From: Phascolarctos cinereus
Lineage: Eukaryota; Chordata; Mammalia; Diprotodontia; Phascolarctidae
Direction: 5' to 3'
NCBI RefSeq assembly: GCF_002099425.1
Contig: NW_018343964.1
Coordinates: forward strand, 4,710,501-4,774,500
Length of the DNA stretch: 64,000 bases
The stretch's first letter is position 1. The number at the start of each line of letters is the position of its first letter. Shown piece by piece: positions 36,130 to 46,545 of the stretch. The translations under genes were made by a program, and so were the position numbers. The notes under the pieces are model-generated. The model searched no databases, had not been told where the DNA came from, and was given only the letters and a program-made list of their open reading frames with translations.

Positions 36130-36890
36130 ATAACACCTTAAAAAAATAGCCTAACCCAAATGGTAAAAGAGGTCCAAAAAGCCAATGAGGAGAAGAATGC
36201 CCTAAAAAGCAAAATTGGCCAAATGGAAAAGAAAGTCCAAAAGCTTACTGAAGAGAACACTTCCTTACAAATTTGAATGGAGCAATTGGAAGCTATCAAT
36301 TATATGAGAAATCAAGGCACTGTAAAACTAATCCAAAAGAATGAAAAAACAGAAGAGAATGTGAAATATCTCATTGGAAAAACAACTGACCTGGAAAACA
36401 GATCCAGGAGAGAGAACTTAAAATTTATTGGACTATCTGAAAGCCATGATAAAAAAAAAAAAGAGACCCTAGACATCATCTTTCAGGAAATTCTCAAGGA
36501 AAACTGCCCTGATATTTTAGAACCAGAGGGCAAAATAGAAATGGAAAGAATCCATTGATCACCTCCTAAAAGAGATCCCCAAAGGAAAACTCCTAGGAAT
36601 ATTGTAGCCAAATTCCAGAGTTCCTAGGTCAAGGAGAAAATGTTGCAGGCAGCCAGAAAGAAACAATTCAAGTATTGTGGAAACACTATCAAGATAACAC
36701 GAGATTTAGCAGCTTCTACATTAAGGTACTGCAGGACATACAGTGTGATATTCTGGAGGGCAAAGGAGATAGTATTACAACCAAGAATCACCTACCTAGC
36801 AAATCTGAGTATAATCCTTCAGGATAAAAAAATAGCCATCCAATGAAATAGGGGATCTTCAAGCATTCCTGAGTAAAAGACCAGAGCTGA
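36130..36890 (+). pseudogene. L1-type ORF1 of the HAL1, decayed
   Basis: ORF1p is the RNA-binding trimeric chaperone of L1. Visible parts in order: a Lys/Glu-rich coiled coil (36,130-36,380), then 'DLENRSRRENLKFIGL' at the start of the RRM (36,388), matching human 'LEDRSRRSNLRIIG'. The C-terminal domain has 'FKYCGNTIKITRDLAA' (near 36,669) and 'QPRITYLANLSII'. An in-frame stop before 36,277 and another after 36,558 break it. 36,277-36,558 stays open for 93 codons. Confidence 0.85.
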
Positions 36891-37068
36891 ATATAAAATT
36901 TGACTTTCAAATACAAGACTCAAGTGAAACAGGGAAGAGGTAAAAGGAAAGAAAAATCATAAGAGACTTATTAAGGTTGAACTTTTTACATTCCTGCATG
37001 GAAAGATATTTGTAACTTATGAGTCCTTTGTCAGTATTAGGGAAATGGGAGGGAAAAAATTATATGTA

Positions 37069-37069
37069 G

Positions 37070-37116
<47 letters not shown>
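37069..37116. repeat. (GATA)n microsatellite in the HAL1
   Basis: About twelve GATA units within the spacer-derived part of the element. Confidence 0.95.
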
Positions 37117-38189
37117 GGATATATAGATAGAGGGCACAGGGTGAGTTGAAGATGAAGGGATGATATCTGGAAAATAAAATTATGGGGTGAGAGAGGATTA
37201 TACTGGGAAAAGGAGAAAGGGGGAGATAGAATGGGGTAAATTATCTCACATAAAACAGACAAGAAAAGGTTTTTACAGTGGAAGGGAAGTGGGGGAAGGT
37301 GAGAGGGAATGAGTGAATCTTATTTTCATAGGATTTGGCTTAAGGAGGGAATAACATACACAATGGGGTATGGAAATCTATCTTACCCTACAGGAGAATA
37401 AGGGGGGAAGGGGACAAGAGAGCAGGGGGTTGATAGAGGGGAGGGCAAATTGGGGGAGGGGATAATCAGAAGCAAACACTTCTGAGGAGGAACAGGGTCA
37501 AAAGAGACAATAGAATAAATGGGGGGTAGGATAGGATGAAGGGAAATATACTTAGTTTTTTACAACATGACTATTATGGAAGTGTTTTGCATGACTACAC
37601 ATCTATAACCTGTATAAAGATGCTTGCCTTTTCAATGAGGGTGGGTGGAGAGGGAGGAAGGGAGAAATTTTGGAACCCAAAGTTTTAAAAACACATGTTA
37701 AAATTAAAAAAAAATTAAAAATAAACAAAACAATATTGGATAAAAAACAAACAGCAAATGTTAAAAATTGTTTTTACATGTCAATAGGGAAAAATAAATT
37801 ACTAAATAAATTCCAAAAAAAAATTGTTTTCACATGCAACTGGGAAATAAGAAATGCATGAAATGGGGTATAGAAATCTATCCTGCTCTACAGGAAAATA
37901 GAAGGGGAAGAGGATAAGAAAAGGGGAGGTGAGTTAGAAAGGAGGGCAGATTAGGTGAAGAGGTATAATGCTTGCCCTCTTGTGGTAGGGGCGGGGATGA
38001 GATGGGGAGAAAATTTGGAACTCAAAATCTTTTGGAAGTGAATGTTGAAAACTAAAACTAAATTAAAAAAATTTAAAAAAAAAAGAAATGAGGACTATAG
38101 AAGAGAGACTTGGAAAGAGAATTAAGAGCATAGCACAAGAGGTACCGAGGGAATTGAAGGCATTAGAACAACAAAGTAATAGTGGGAAC

Positions 38190-38878
38190 TGAGTGAACCA
38201 CACTTATTCCATTTTGTGACTCAATTCTGTATGTGGCTCAGTTTCCTTTCAATTCAATTATTGGCCTAGTCCAATTTCTGTCTTGTGAGAAAATGTTATT
38301 CAACTGTGGGTATTGTGAAAAAAAATGTCATTGCATTGTTTGAATCTAACCCTGCATGGCTGAGAAGCTGAACCACCTCTACCCACTGCTTAGAGACCCT
38401 TAACTAAGTTGTGTTCACCAGAAACCAGTCAGATACAAAGATTGATACAAGGAGTTTTCTTGCAGTTATATCTCTCAAGCAACCCATATGTCTTTTCTGA
38501 AAACGGGTCCTTTGCTGGTCAATCATTATTGTTCCCATATTCCTTTGATTCAATACAGACACTTGGGGGGAGTGGGACAACTCATTTTCTGATTTCACCC
38601 ACCTTGGAAAGTCCCTAACTTTCTTCAAATTAGAAATCATATTAGCTAATTTTGTATCATGGTTAATGGTTTTCTTTTAATTAATTGGTCTTATTTGATT
38701 AATTGTTCGTAAAGTATAAAAACCTGTCTCCCCCTTTGTTCAGGGTCCAGTGTCAAAGCTGAGGGGGTCTGATCCCAATATGTCATGCAACTGATGGACT
38801 GATTACTCAATTGATATGTTTGGAAATTTAAACCTTTGTTTCCTCAGTTATTTCATCTTTTATCTACCACACTACAAA
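38190..38878 (+). mobile_element. Probable solo LTR (fossil)
   Basis: The stretch between two L1-type elements has LTR-like layout: an AT-rich U3, a TATA-like 'aagtataaaaacctg' near 38,714, a 'gttcagggtccag' stretch after it, and 'tttaaacctttg' ahead of a CACA-type end near 38,878. Ends are approximate and I see no clear target duplication. No viral coding sequence adjoins. Confidence 0.5.
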
Positions 38879-38899
38879 ACTTTAATCAAATAACATAAT

Positions 38900-39895
38900 T
38901 TATGAAAATTAGAATGGACCAAACAGAAGTTAATGACTCCATGAGATAACAAGAAATATTAAAAACAAAATCAGAAGATTGAAAAGCTACATGAAAATGT
39001 ATGGTCTCATATCAAAAACAACTGACCTAGAAGACAGAACAAGGAGAGATAATTTAAGAATCACTGTCTTACCTGAAAAATGTGACCAAAAAAGCTCTGG
39101 TACTATTTTATAAGAAATCATGAAAGAAAATTGTCCATATCTCTTAGACCTAAGAAGGCAAAGTGAAAAAAGAGACCACCAGTCACCTCCTGAAAGAAAT
39201 GCCCAAATGAAAACTCCCAGGAACATTATAATAAAAATCCAGAGCTTCCGGGTCAAAGAAATAATACTGCAAGCAGTCAAAAAGAAAGAGTTCAAGTACT
39301 ATGGGACCATATTCAAGATTATCCAGTATCTAGCAGCAAATACTACCAAGAAGCAGAGAGCATAAAATAAATAAAATATTTCAAAAGGCAAAATGATAAC
39401 AACCTAATGTCATAACGAAGAGTAATTATCCAGCAGAACTGAGTAAAATCCTATTGTGACAGGTATGGATGGGGAGGAATGAGCCTTTAAGGACATATAA
39501 GACTTCCAAGCATTCCTGATGAAAAGACTAAAGCTGAATAGCAACTTTGAACTACAAGCCAGAGTGAAGAGAAACAAAAAAAAATATAAAAGTGTACAAT
39601 TGTAAAAAAAAACTCATAAGGTGAAGTTTGTGCATTCTAATGGGGAGAGTAGAGTGATGAAAGTGTCACTCAAGAACTATAATTTATGAGGGGCTATAGA
39701 GAGAATCAAATAAGATAGAGGACTAGGAATGGTTTTTGTTTTGTTTTGAATGATTTAAAAGCAGTAAGGACAGAGAGAGGGGAACGACAGTCTTGGAAAG
39801 AAAAGAGGGAAATGGGGGGAACTTACCTTACATGTTCATATTTTGCAGTGGGAGGAAAAAATAAATACCTCATCATTAAAAAATAATTAAAAATA
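38900..39895 (+). mobile_element. Second L1/HAL1 ORF1 fragment, older subfamily
   Basis: 'gttaatgactccatgagata' marks the coiled-coil end. The peptide 'DLEDRTRRDNLRITVLPE' (39,027) starts the RRM. 'KEFKYYGTIFKIIQYLAA' (near 39,282) is the C-terminal domain. The purine-rich spacer-like sequence after 39,600 is short and ends in an A-rich tail near 39,895 without ORF2. It may be another half-L1 of a different subfamily, or an L1 cut at its spacer. Confidence 0.75.
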
Positions 39896-39954
39896 AAGGA
39901 CACTGGCAAAAATAAGTAATTCTTTGTGCATCAGATATAGGGATAGATTGTTAT

Positions 39955-40105
39955 GTAGATATAAGTAGGCAGGTACTTACTATGTTCCTGGCACTCTGCT
40001 AAGTATGTGGAATAAAAATAAAAACAAAAAATAACAGACACTTTTCTCAGTACATAAACAGGAGTTGAGAAGTGTTGGGCTAAGAGAAAAAGTCCAGAGA
40101 GTCAG
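39955..40105 (+). repeat. Fragment of the 'tgtgccaggcac' repeat or antisense L2
   Basis: 'gtacttactatgttcctggc' and 'actctgctaagtatgtgga' fit the start of that repeat. Too short to decide. Confidence 0.45.
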
Positions 40106-40159
40106 GAACAAAGTTGGTAAACTTACTACCTCGTGAGACATCTTTACTCTTTGGACAGC

Positions 40160-40480
40160 AGAAATTTCTTTCCTTGTAACTTAGTGGGACTAATTCTGCC
40201 TTCTAGGACTATAAGGAATAAGTGTAATCTCTCTTCCATATGAAAGCTTTTCAAACATTTAAAAACAGTTATTGGATTTTCCATAACAATGTCTCATCCC
40301 TCTTCAACTGCAGGAGCAAGTTTCTTCTCCAGGAAAAACAAACAAACAGACAAAAAAACCCCATGCTCCCAGATCATTCAACTCCTCCTCATATGGCCTG
40401 GTTTCCTTGTTGTTGGATTGGTTACCTTCTTTTGGATATATGCCATCTTTCCAATGACCCTATTACAAAGTGATACCTAG
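40160..40480 (-). mobile_element. CR1/L3 LINE 3' region
   Basis: The plus strand reads as complement: 'gaatttctttccttgtaac' type start, 'ttctaggactataaggaata', 'aatctctcttccatatgaaa', 'cttctccaggaaaaacaa', 'actcctcctcatatggcctg'. These adjoin, in element order, the part present at 17,045-17,690. An ACAAACAAACAGAC run has grown inside. Confidence 0.7.
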
Positions 40481-40569
40481 AATTAGAAACATCACTTCAA
40501 TTCACTAGAGCAGGCTACCATAGGGTCACTACTTTTCTCGTTACACATATGCTACTCCTATCTTGCACT

Positions 40570-40932
40570 GTAGGCTATAGATAAATGGGATTCCTTGTTT
40601 TTCCCTGTACATACTATTGTCTCTCATCTCTGACTCTTTGTGCAGGCTGCTGTCCATGCTTGGAATGGTCTCATTCTTTACCTCCAGCTCCTAGAAACCC
40701 TAGATCCTTTACAAGGCTCAGTTCTACGGACACCTTCTACTTGCGACCTTTTCTAAGCTCCCAACTCTCTCCGACCAAATATTATTTTGTCTTTATATGT
40801 GCTTTGCAACTACTTATCTGTATATATATTTTATCTCTCTAGTAGAATGTAAACTCCTTGAAAGCAAGAACTTTTTCTTTCTTTTTGTCTTAGAATCTCC
40901 AGTACTTAGTAGAGTGTCTCATATACATATGT

Positions 40933-40966
<34 letters not shown>

Positions 40967-40970
40967 GTCA
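40570..40970 (+). mobile_element. L2 LINE 3' end with TA microsatellite
   Basis: 'ttggaatggtctcattcttt', 'agaatgtaaactccttgaaa' and 'ccagtacttagtagagtgtc' give the L2 end. A TA run (40,932-40,967) takes the place of the last bases. Confidence 0.75.
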
Positions 40971-41439
40971 GATGAATAATAAGATCCTATTGAACTAATC
41001 ACTATTTCTCTACTCTTTTCCTCTTTTTTGTCAGGTAATTGGCTATTGTTTGCAAAGGGATTTGTTGGAAGCAATCAATCATTTGTATATTAAAGAACCC
41101 AGGCTGTCTTATACTAGTTAAATAGCAACCTCACTGACATTTCTCCTTATACCATTGTTACTTATGGTAGAATTTATATTGCTTGGTGAAAATCTGCTTT
41201 TTCATCTACAGCTTGTTTCTGTGCTAACACCTGCCACGAGGTTACCCAGACTGCATTCTTTTGTTAGCTCTCAGTACTAAGAACTACTTGACTAGTAAAT
41301 CAATGAATGATGCATTGGGTAGGATCATCCTATGTCATCAAATTATAGGATTCACAATAATACTTTATAACAGAATAAAAAAGCTAGAAGAAGACTTACA
41401 GGTTCCAGTGTAAAAACCAATTTTTTTTTAGATCAAGTC
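40971..41439. other. No recognised feature
   Basis: Unique-looking AT-rich sequence, no repeat recognised. Confidence 0.4.
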
Positions 41440-41451
41440 TAATCTACAAAA

Positions 41452-41709
41452 GGTGGCAGCTAAGTGGTGCAGTGGATAGAACACTGGGCTTGGAGTCAGG
41501 AAGATTTCTTTGTGAGTTCAAATCCAGCCTCAGACACCTACTAGCTATCTGACTCTGGGCAAGTCACTTAACCCTGTTTGCCTCCATTTTCTGATCTGTA
41601 AAATGAGCTGGAGAAGGAAATGGCAAATCACTCCAGTATCTTTGCCAAGAAAACCCCAAATAGAGTCACAAAGAATTGGATACAACAGAAAATGACTCAA
41701 TAACAAAAA
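41452..41709 (+). mobile_element. Mar-1 CORE-SINE, full length with 12-bp TSD
   Basis: Complete: head 'ggtggcagctaagtggtgca', CORE 'actagctatctgactctggg', RTE-like tail 'ggcaaatcactccagtatc' and 'gaattggatacaacagaaa'. Flanked by perfect 12-bp copies of TAATCTACAAAA (41,440-41,451 and 41,710-41,721). The best-defined Mar-1 in the window. Confidence 0.95.
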
Positions 41710-41721
41710 TAATCTACAAAA

Positions 41722-42660
41722 CCCCTGAGAAAGGTTTTCCAAGTTGGTGAGAAGGATAGTGTAAGGTATCTTTGATGTATTTTATTAGTCAAGATTGCAA
41801 AGGTATATAAGAACCATTAACTAAGTAAGAAATGATTAAGAAAGGAACTACCCGCTTATCTGCCACTGAAGTAGAATTGGAGTTATCTGAAAGCCAAAAG
41901 AGAGTGGGAAGGGAAAATGGAGGAAGGGGAAGGAGGGAAGGACTCCAGGAGGTTCTACAGATCAAAGAATGCCAGATATCAACTACAGAGCATCTCAGAA
42001 TGAATCTGATCCTGAGAATAAAAAATCATTATAATGTGCTAGATAGTATCATCATAACAGAGAAAGTTGTATGGGTGACATTTTCTGGAACAGCCTCTTA
42101 TTCCAGATTCTTAGGGCAAAGATTCTTAAGAGGAGTGAGTTATTTATATGGTAGGTGCTTATACGTATTTGTTGAACTGAATTGAAATGGCTTTAAAAAT
42201 ATAAGCAAATGAATAAAACTTTATTCCCCAAATCCTTTAAACACTAAAAGATCCATCTCAAAATCCTTGCCAGAAAATATAGGGATTGGCAAGCTGTTAA
42301 ACATGCAAAAACATTTTAACAACTTATTTAATATGAAAGAGCTTTTAATTATTTTATTAAGATGGCAATTTTTATATAGGACTTCGTATTAAAAGACTGT
42401 GGTTTTTGTTGAGCCGATGATGACCTTTGTGAAAGGCTTTTTATGGGAGAAGGCTGAAATTCAACAATAAAATAAATTCAACAAGCATTTACAAATGCCT
42501 ACCTTGTTAATTAATCTTCAAAAATCGTTTCATGGAAATGTTAACATAAAAAGCAACACAGCCAACTAAACTGCTTAGAAAATGTTTATAATACTTTATT
42601 AATTATGATAAAATATCACAACACTTTTCATATTTCCTTCTAAACCCTCATTAGGATTTT
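41722..42660. other. Unique block, candidate conserved segment
   Basis: A 117-codon frame (41,832-42,185) has no recognisable domain and is probably chance. 42,185-42,660 is AT-rich, repeat-free and dense in TAAT/TTAAT motifs ('cttttaattattttatta'). Confidence 0.4.
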
Positions 42661-42664
42661 TTGT

Positions 42665-43660
42665 CCATTTGTTCTCATCTACCACTCACTTCTCAACCTT
42701 TTGCAATCTGGCTCCTGTCATTACTACTCAACTGAAATTGCTTTTTCCAAGGTCACCAATGATCTACTTATTCCTAATTCTATTGTCCTTTTCTCAGGCC
42801 TTATCCTTAACCACTCTGTAGCATTTGAAGGTACCAGTCACCGCTTACTTCTGGATACTCGTTCCTTTCTGAATTTTTGTGACACTGCTTTGTTATGGTT
42901 CTCCTTCTCACTTGTCTGAGAGATCCTGCTTAGCTTCCTTTGTCATATCACTATCCATATCCTGTATGGGTGGATGTACCCCAAAACTCTGACTTTCAAC
43001 CTCAAATCTTCTTGCTTTATAGTCTATATTCTGTCTTTTGGCGAACTCATCAATTTCTATCAGATCAGCTATCATCTCCATAAGGGTGACTCCCCAAAGT
43101 ACACATCCAACCTTCATCTTCTCTCCTGACCTTTAGTTTTGCATCACCTGCTAGATATCTCCACTTTGTTGTCTCATAGGCATCTGATACTATGTCATTA
43201 TGGTAACAGAACTCATTATCTATGTCCCATAACCTACCCCTCCTCCTAACTTCCCTGTTTAGGTCACCATTATTCCTTTAGACACTTTTGATTAATCCTC
43301 AATCCTCTCTTTCTTATTCATCCTCCAAATCCAACTAATTCCTGTCTTGTTGAATCTAATTCCACAACACTCCTCATATCCATCCCCTTCTCTCAACTCA
43401 CATCATAACCACCTTAGTTCAGGCCCTCATCACCTCTCTGACCTGTACTATCATAATATAATGGTTGAATTGGTCTCTCTATATCCAACTTCTTCTCTCT
43501 CAGACCTTTTTTTTTTCCCAGAAAAAGTTGCCAAACATACTTCTAAAATTGGCTTGATCTTGTCATTCACCTCTTCGGAAGCTTCAGTAGTTCCCTGTTC
43601 CTTGCCTTTTATGTGGGTTCAGGGTGCCCACCACGGTGGCTGGTACATAGTAGGAACCTA
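42665..43660 (+). mobile_element. L2 LINE, RT region to 3' part
   Basis: The frame at 42,701-42,919 encodes 'FSKVTNDLLIPNSIVLFSG' and 'FCDTALLWFSFSL', matching L2 RT ('LSKVTNDLL...', 'GFRDTALSWF'). It continues with 'ttcaggccctcatcacctc' and 'cttcagtagttccctgttcc' toward the 3' end, which finishes at 'ggctggtacatagtagga'. Worn but about 1 kb long. Confidence 0.8.
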
Positions 43661-43671
43661 ATAATAATTGT

Positions 43672-43830
43672 ACATTTATTAAACATTTATCATATGCTGG
43701 ACTCTGGGCTTAGGGCTGAGAGTACAAAAAAACCCCCCATAAGAATAGACCTTGTCCTCAAGGAGTTTATATTCTAATGGGGAAAAAAAGCACAAATTAG
43801 AATTGTAAGATAAATTCATTGTAGACGAAG
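43672..43830 (+). repeat. Fragment of the 'tgtgccaggcac' repeat or antisense L2
   Basis: 'catttattaaacatttatca', 'gtcctcaaggagtttatatt' and 'ctaatggggaaaaaaagc' follow the start of the repeat seen whole at 50,710. Confidence 0.55.
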
Positions 43831-43889
43831 GTTATCTTACAGGGAATGGCACTAATGGCTTTTGATTAGTTTTCCCCTTATGCTTTTAA

Positions 43890-44132
43890 AGGCAAGAGGC
43901 AGCATCATTGCACAGTGGATAGAAAATTGGCCTCTGAACTGAGAAGACCTGTGTTCAAATCCTAACTCTGAAACTTTCTGATTTCATGATGTTGGGCAAG
44001 TCATTTTATCTCTTAGTACTCTGGGCAATTCTCTAAGACTTTTGGTTGCAGAGAAGAGGTGCCTTAGATGCAGAACTACATTGCTGGGTACTTCCTCTAT
44101 CAATGAAATGACAGGACCAATCCTTATGACCC
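43890..44132 (+). mobile_element. SINE with unusual 3' tail, copy 1
   Basis: Head 'gcacagtggatagaaaattg', CORE-like 'ttgggcaagtcattttatc', then a tail different from Mar-1 and MIR: 'ttctctaagacttttggttg', 'gcagagaagaggtgcc', 'tatcaatgaaatgacagg'. The copy at 46,300 has the same tail. A distinct marsupial tRNA-derived family. Confidence 0.7.
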
Positions 44133-44414
44133 TACAGTCACTGTTATTATGTACTTCATTTTTCTTCTGCTTTTTCTCTTGCTTTATTTTACAAAAGTTC
44201 CCCCCTCCCCACATTTCTTTATATTTCTTATACTTGTTGCTCTTAATTTCTTTGTAATATTGTTTACATTGATTTACTAGAGTTTCACCATTTTCCTATC
44301 ATAATTGTGACACATTCATACCTTGAGAGCTGCATTTGGTGATTTGTAATGTCAAGAGAAAGAGATCACATAAAGGATGATGGGAAAAAATGGTAGGAAG
44401 GAAAAGGGTCTAGT

Positions 44415-44600
44415 ACAGGAATGAAGAAGCTGAGGCCTCAAAGACACACATGGCCCTCTAGGTCCACAAGTGCAGCCCTTTGACTGAATCTGAACTTCAC
44501 AGAACAAATCCCCTTAATAAAAGGATTTGTTCTGTGAAACTTGGACTCAGTCAAAAGGCTGCACCCGAGGACCTAGAAGGCCACAGGTTCCCCACCCCTG
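44415..44600. mobile_element. Palindromic non-autonomous hAT element
   Basis: 186 bp that folds almost wholly on itself. The centre has perfect 16-bp arms (44,496-44,511 and 44,523-44,538), and the arms continue with mismatches to the ends. Terminal 22-mers agree at 16 positions and begin CAGG, as in hAT transposons. Flanking 8-mers GTCTAGTA and GAGTATTA match at 5 of 8, a worn 8-bp duplication. No coding sequence. Confidence 0.8.
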
Positions 44601-45490
44601 GAGTATTAACAGATCTTAACTGAAATTACCCGATCACAAAGCAGTAATCATCAAAACTATTTGATACTAGTTAAAACATAGAAAAGCTGATTAATGTCAA
44701 AGACTAGACAAGTCACAGAATTTGTTTGTCTCTCTCTTCTGTCTTAACTTTTTGTTATTTCTGTCTTAACTTTCAACGTACTGCATCACAAATGCTCTTA
44801 GGCTCTATTCATTCATTCATTCAATAAATTACCTATACTCCCACAAACACATTGAGGGATAGAATCTCATCACTGAGCTGAACTGTATCAAATAGGCACC
44901 AGCCTTAGAGGAACATACTGATATTCTTTCATATAAACCATATAAGCCATTGTTGTTGTTGTTATAGCAGTTCTGGACACAACTTCCAGTGATGGGTAGC
45001 TAAGCACCTCTTTCATATTCTACATATGCCTTGCAACTCACATATCTACAGAACCTGTAAGTAAAACTTGCTACAATAGATATTTAAAGTATGGAGTTGT
45101 TCATTATTTTGGTTCCCTGGGGATACAACTACTGAGAAAAAGGTGATGGGATCATAGTCAAGATGTCTACTACTGCCATAATGACACAACACCCTCTGGA
45201 TAGAGACAGGTATAAGTTCAGCCCCAATGTTCTTAAATTCAAAGGAGCCCAAAAGCCTTCTTGCTGTCAATGTGACCCAAGGCTGGTCTGGGGAGAATTA
45301 TCAAGAGAACCAAGTTTGTTTTAGCATTCATATCAATCTTTATTTCCTTTCTTCAATCCTCTTTCTTTTTCATTTGTTTCCCTCCCAAAAGATGGTATCT
45401 TCATGTGGGCCTCTGGGCTACTAGTATCTTATTCAATGATGGTTCCTCCATCATACTGCAAATTTCTGAACTTTCTTTCAAAGAATTATA
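44601..45490. other. No recognised feature
   Basis: Unassigned. A short ATTC run lies at 44,807-44,824 and a GTT run at 44,951-44,963. Confidence 0.4.
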
Positions 45491-45494
45491 CTCT

Positions 45495-45612
45495 CTGGGT
45501 TGGAAGGAACCTCAGAGACCATTTTATCCAACCTATACCTGAACAGGAATACCATGGAGTGATGCTCATCTCACTTTTGCTTAATGATTTCCAATTAGAG
45601 AATACTTCAGGG
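45495..45612 (-). mobile_element. CR1/L3 LINE 3' terminus
   Basis: 'ggttggaaggaacctcagag' and 'atccaacctatacctgaac' are the complement of the CR1/L3 3' end. Only the last ~120 bp. Confidence 0.55.
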
Positions 45613-45764
45613 TCATCCTCCATTAAAAGCTTTTTCTTTGTATTATCTTAAGTTAATGGATTGATTATTTAGGTTATTATTTGCCCTAGATTTTATTTTT
45701 GAGTGGTCATTCAATGCTTTTGCATAATTAAGTACTTAAAGTGTGATTTCAAAAATCTGTGAGG

Positions 45765-46150
45765 GCCAGACCTAGGTTCTAGTTTTCTCTGTCTCTAGTT
45801 CTGAATATGACATGGGCAAGTCATTGCACTTCTCTTTCGTCATCTTTAAAATGAGAAAGTTGAAATGAGGGGGTAGAGTACTGTAGTTAAAAGAACACAA
45901 GATGTGGAGTCAAAAGAGATTTGGATTTGAATCTCAGATCCAATATTTGTTATTTTGTGGCAGAGGGCAAATCAATTGGACTCGCTGAAAAGCTCTTTCT
46001 TTGTTAGTAAAATGGGAGAGTAATGCCTGTAGTTATCTTCCTCATAATTTTCAAGAGTACTAAGAAGGTAATTGTGAGGCTCAAATGGAATGATATCTGT
46101 AAACTGCTTTTGTACAGTTTTAAATAATCTGTAAATGATATTTATAATTA
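45765..46150 (+). mobile_element. Two consecutive MIR-class SINEs
   Basis: 45,765-45,870 has a CORE ('catgggcaagtcattgcac'). 45,875-46,150 is a fuller copy ('gtactgtagttaaaagaaca', 'gagtaatgcctgtagttatc', 'gatatctgtaaactgctttt'). Confidence 0.7.
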
Positions 46151-46299
46151 TTTAAGATTTCTTCCATCTCTAACTTCCTATTGCTACAGCTCTAATATCC
46201 TAGTAGACTCAATTCCGGGAAGATAAGGACAACATCAAAGGTAAAATGAAATCTCCAGTACCTAACAAAGTGTGTTGCATTCAGCTGCTATTTTAAGGG

Positions 46300-46545
46300 A
46301 AATGTAACTTAGCCTAAGTGGCTGGAGAGCTGGCCTTGACACCAAGATGATCTGCAGGTTCGAGTCCCACCTTCAGTGAACATTGATTATGTGATCCTGC
46401 AAAAATTACTTAGCCTTTTAAGGTCCTAGGCAACTCTAAGACCATACATGCAAAGACAGTGCTAGTTTGCATTGGTAGAGTGAGTTTTTTCACCTTGAAA
46501 TTCTCTAAATGAATCACAGGTCTGGTCTCTATCCCTAGCCTACAG
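46300..46545 (+). mobile_element. SINE with unusual 3' tail, copy 2
   Basis: The head includes a tRNA-like B box ('ggttcgagtcccaccttc'), a CORE-like part, then 'caactctaagaccatacatg', 'tttgcattggtagagtgag' and 'aatgaatcacaggtctggtc'. Shares its tail with the copy at 43,890. Confidence 0.75.

Larger units (their letters stand above)
36100..38085 (+). mobile_element. HAL1 (half-L1): ORF1 plus doubled 3' end
   Basis: About 2 kb that holds an L1 ORF1 remnant (36,130-36,890) and no trace of ORF2. ORF1 is followed by a purine-rich stretch (36,960-37,550) matching the ORF1-ORF2 spacer of the L1 at 56,150-56,690. At about 37,553 it joins directly to L1 3'-UTR sequence ('acaacatgactattatgg', compare 1681-1698). 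The spacer phrase 'aatggggtat(g/a)gaaatctat' then comes again (37,363 and 37,864), followed by a second 3'-UTR-like end and an A-rich tail. HAL1 elements are known in several mammals and need L1 proteins in trans. Confidence 0.85.

Noticed and set aside
37017-37262. 81-codon minus-strand frame with Ser-Ile-Tyr repeats
   Set aside because: Translation of the GATA microsatellite in the HAL1.
41832-42185. 117-codon plus-strand frame
   Set aside because: No domain, odd composition, no start context and no sign of exons; best read as chance.
46365-46385. tRNA-like B box, possible tRNA gene
   Set aside because: It lies in a SINE head; no complete cloverleaf and the family is dispersed.
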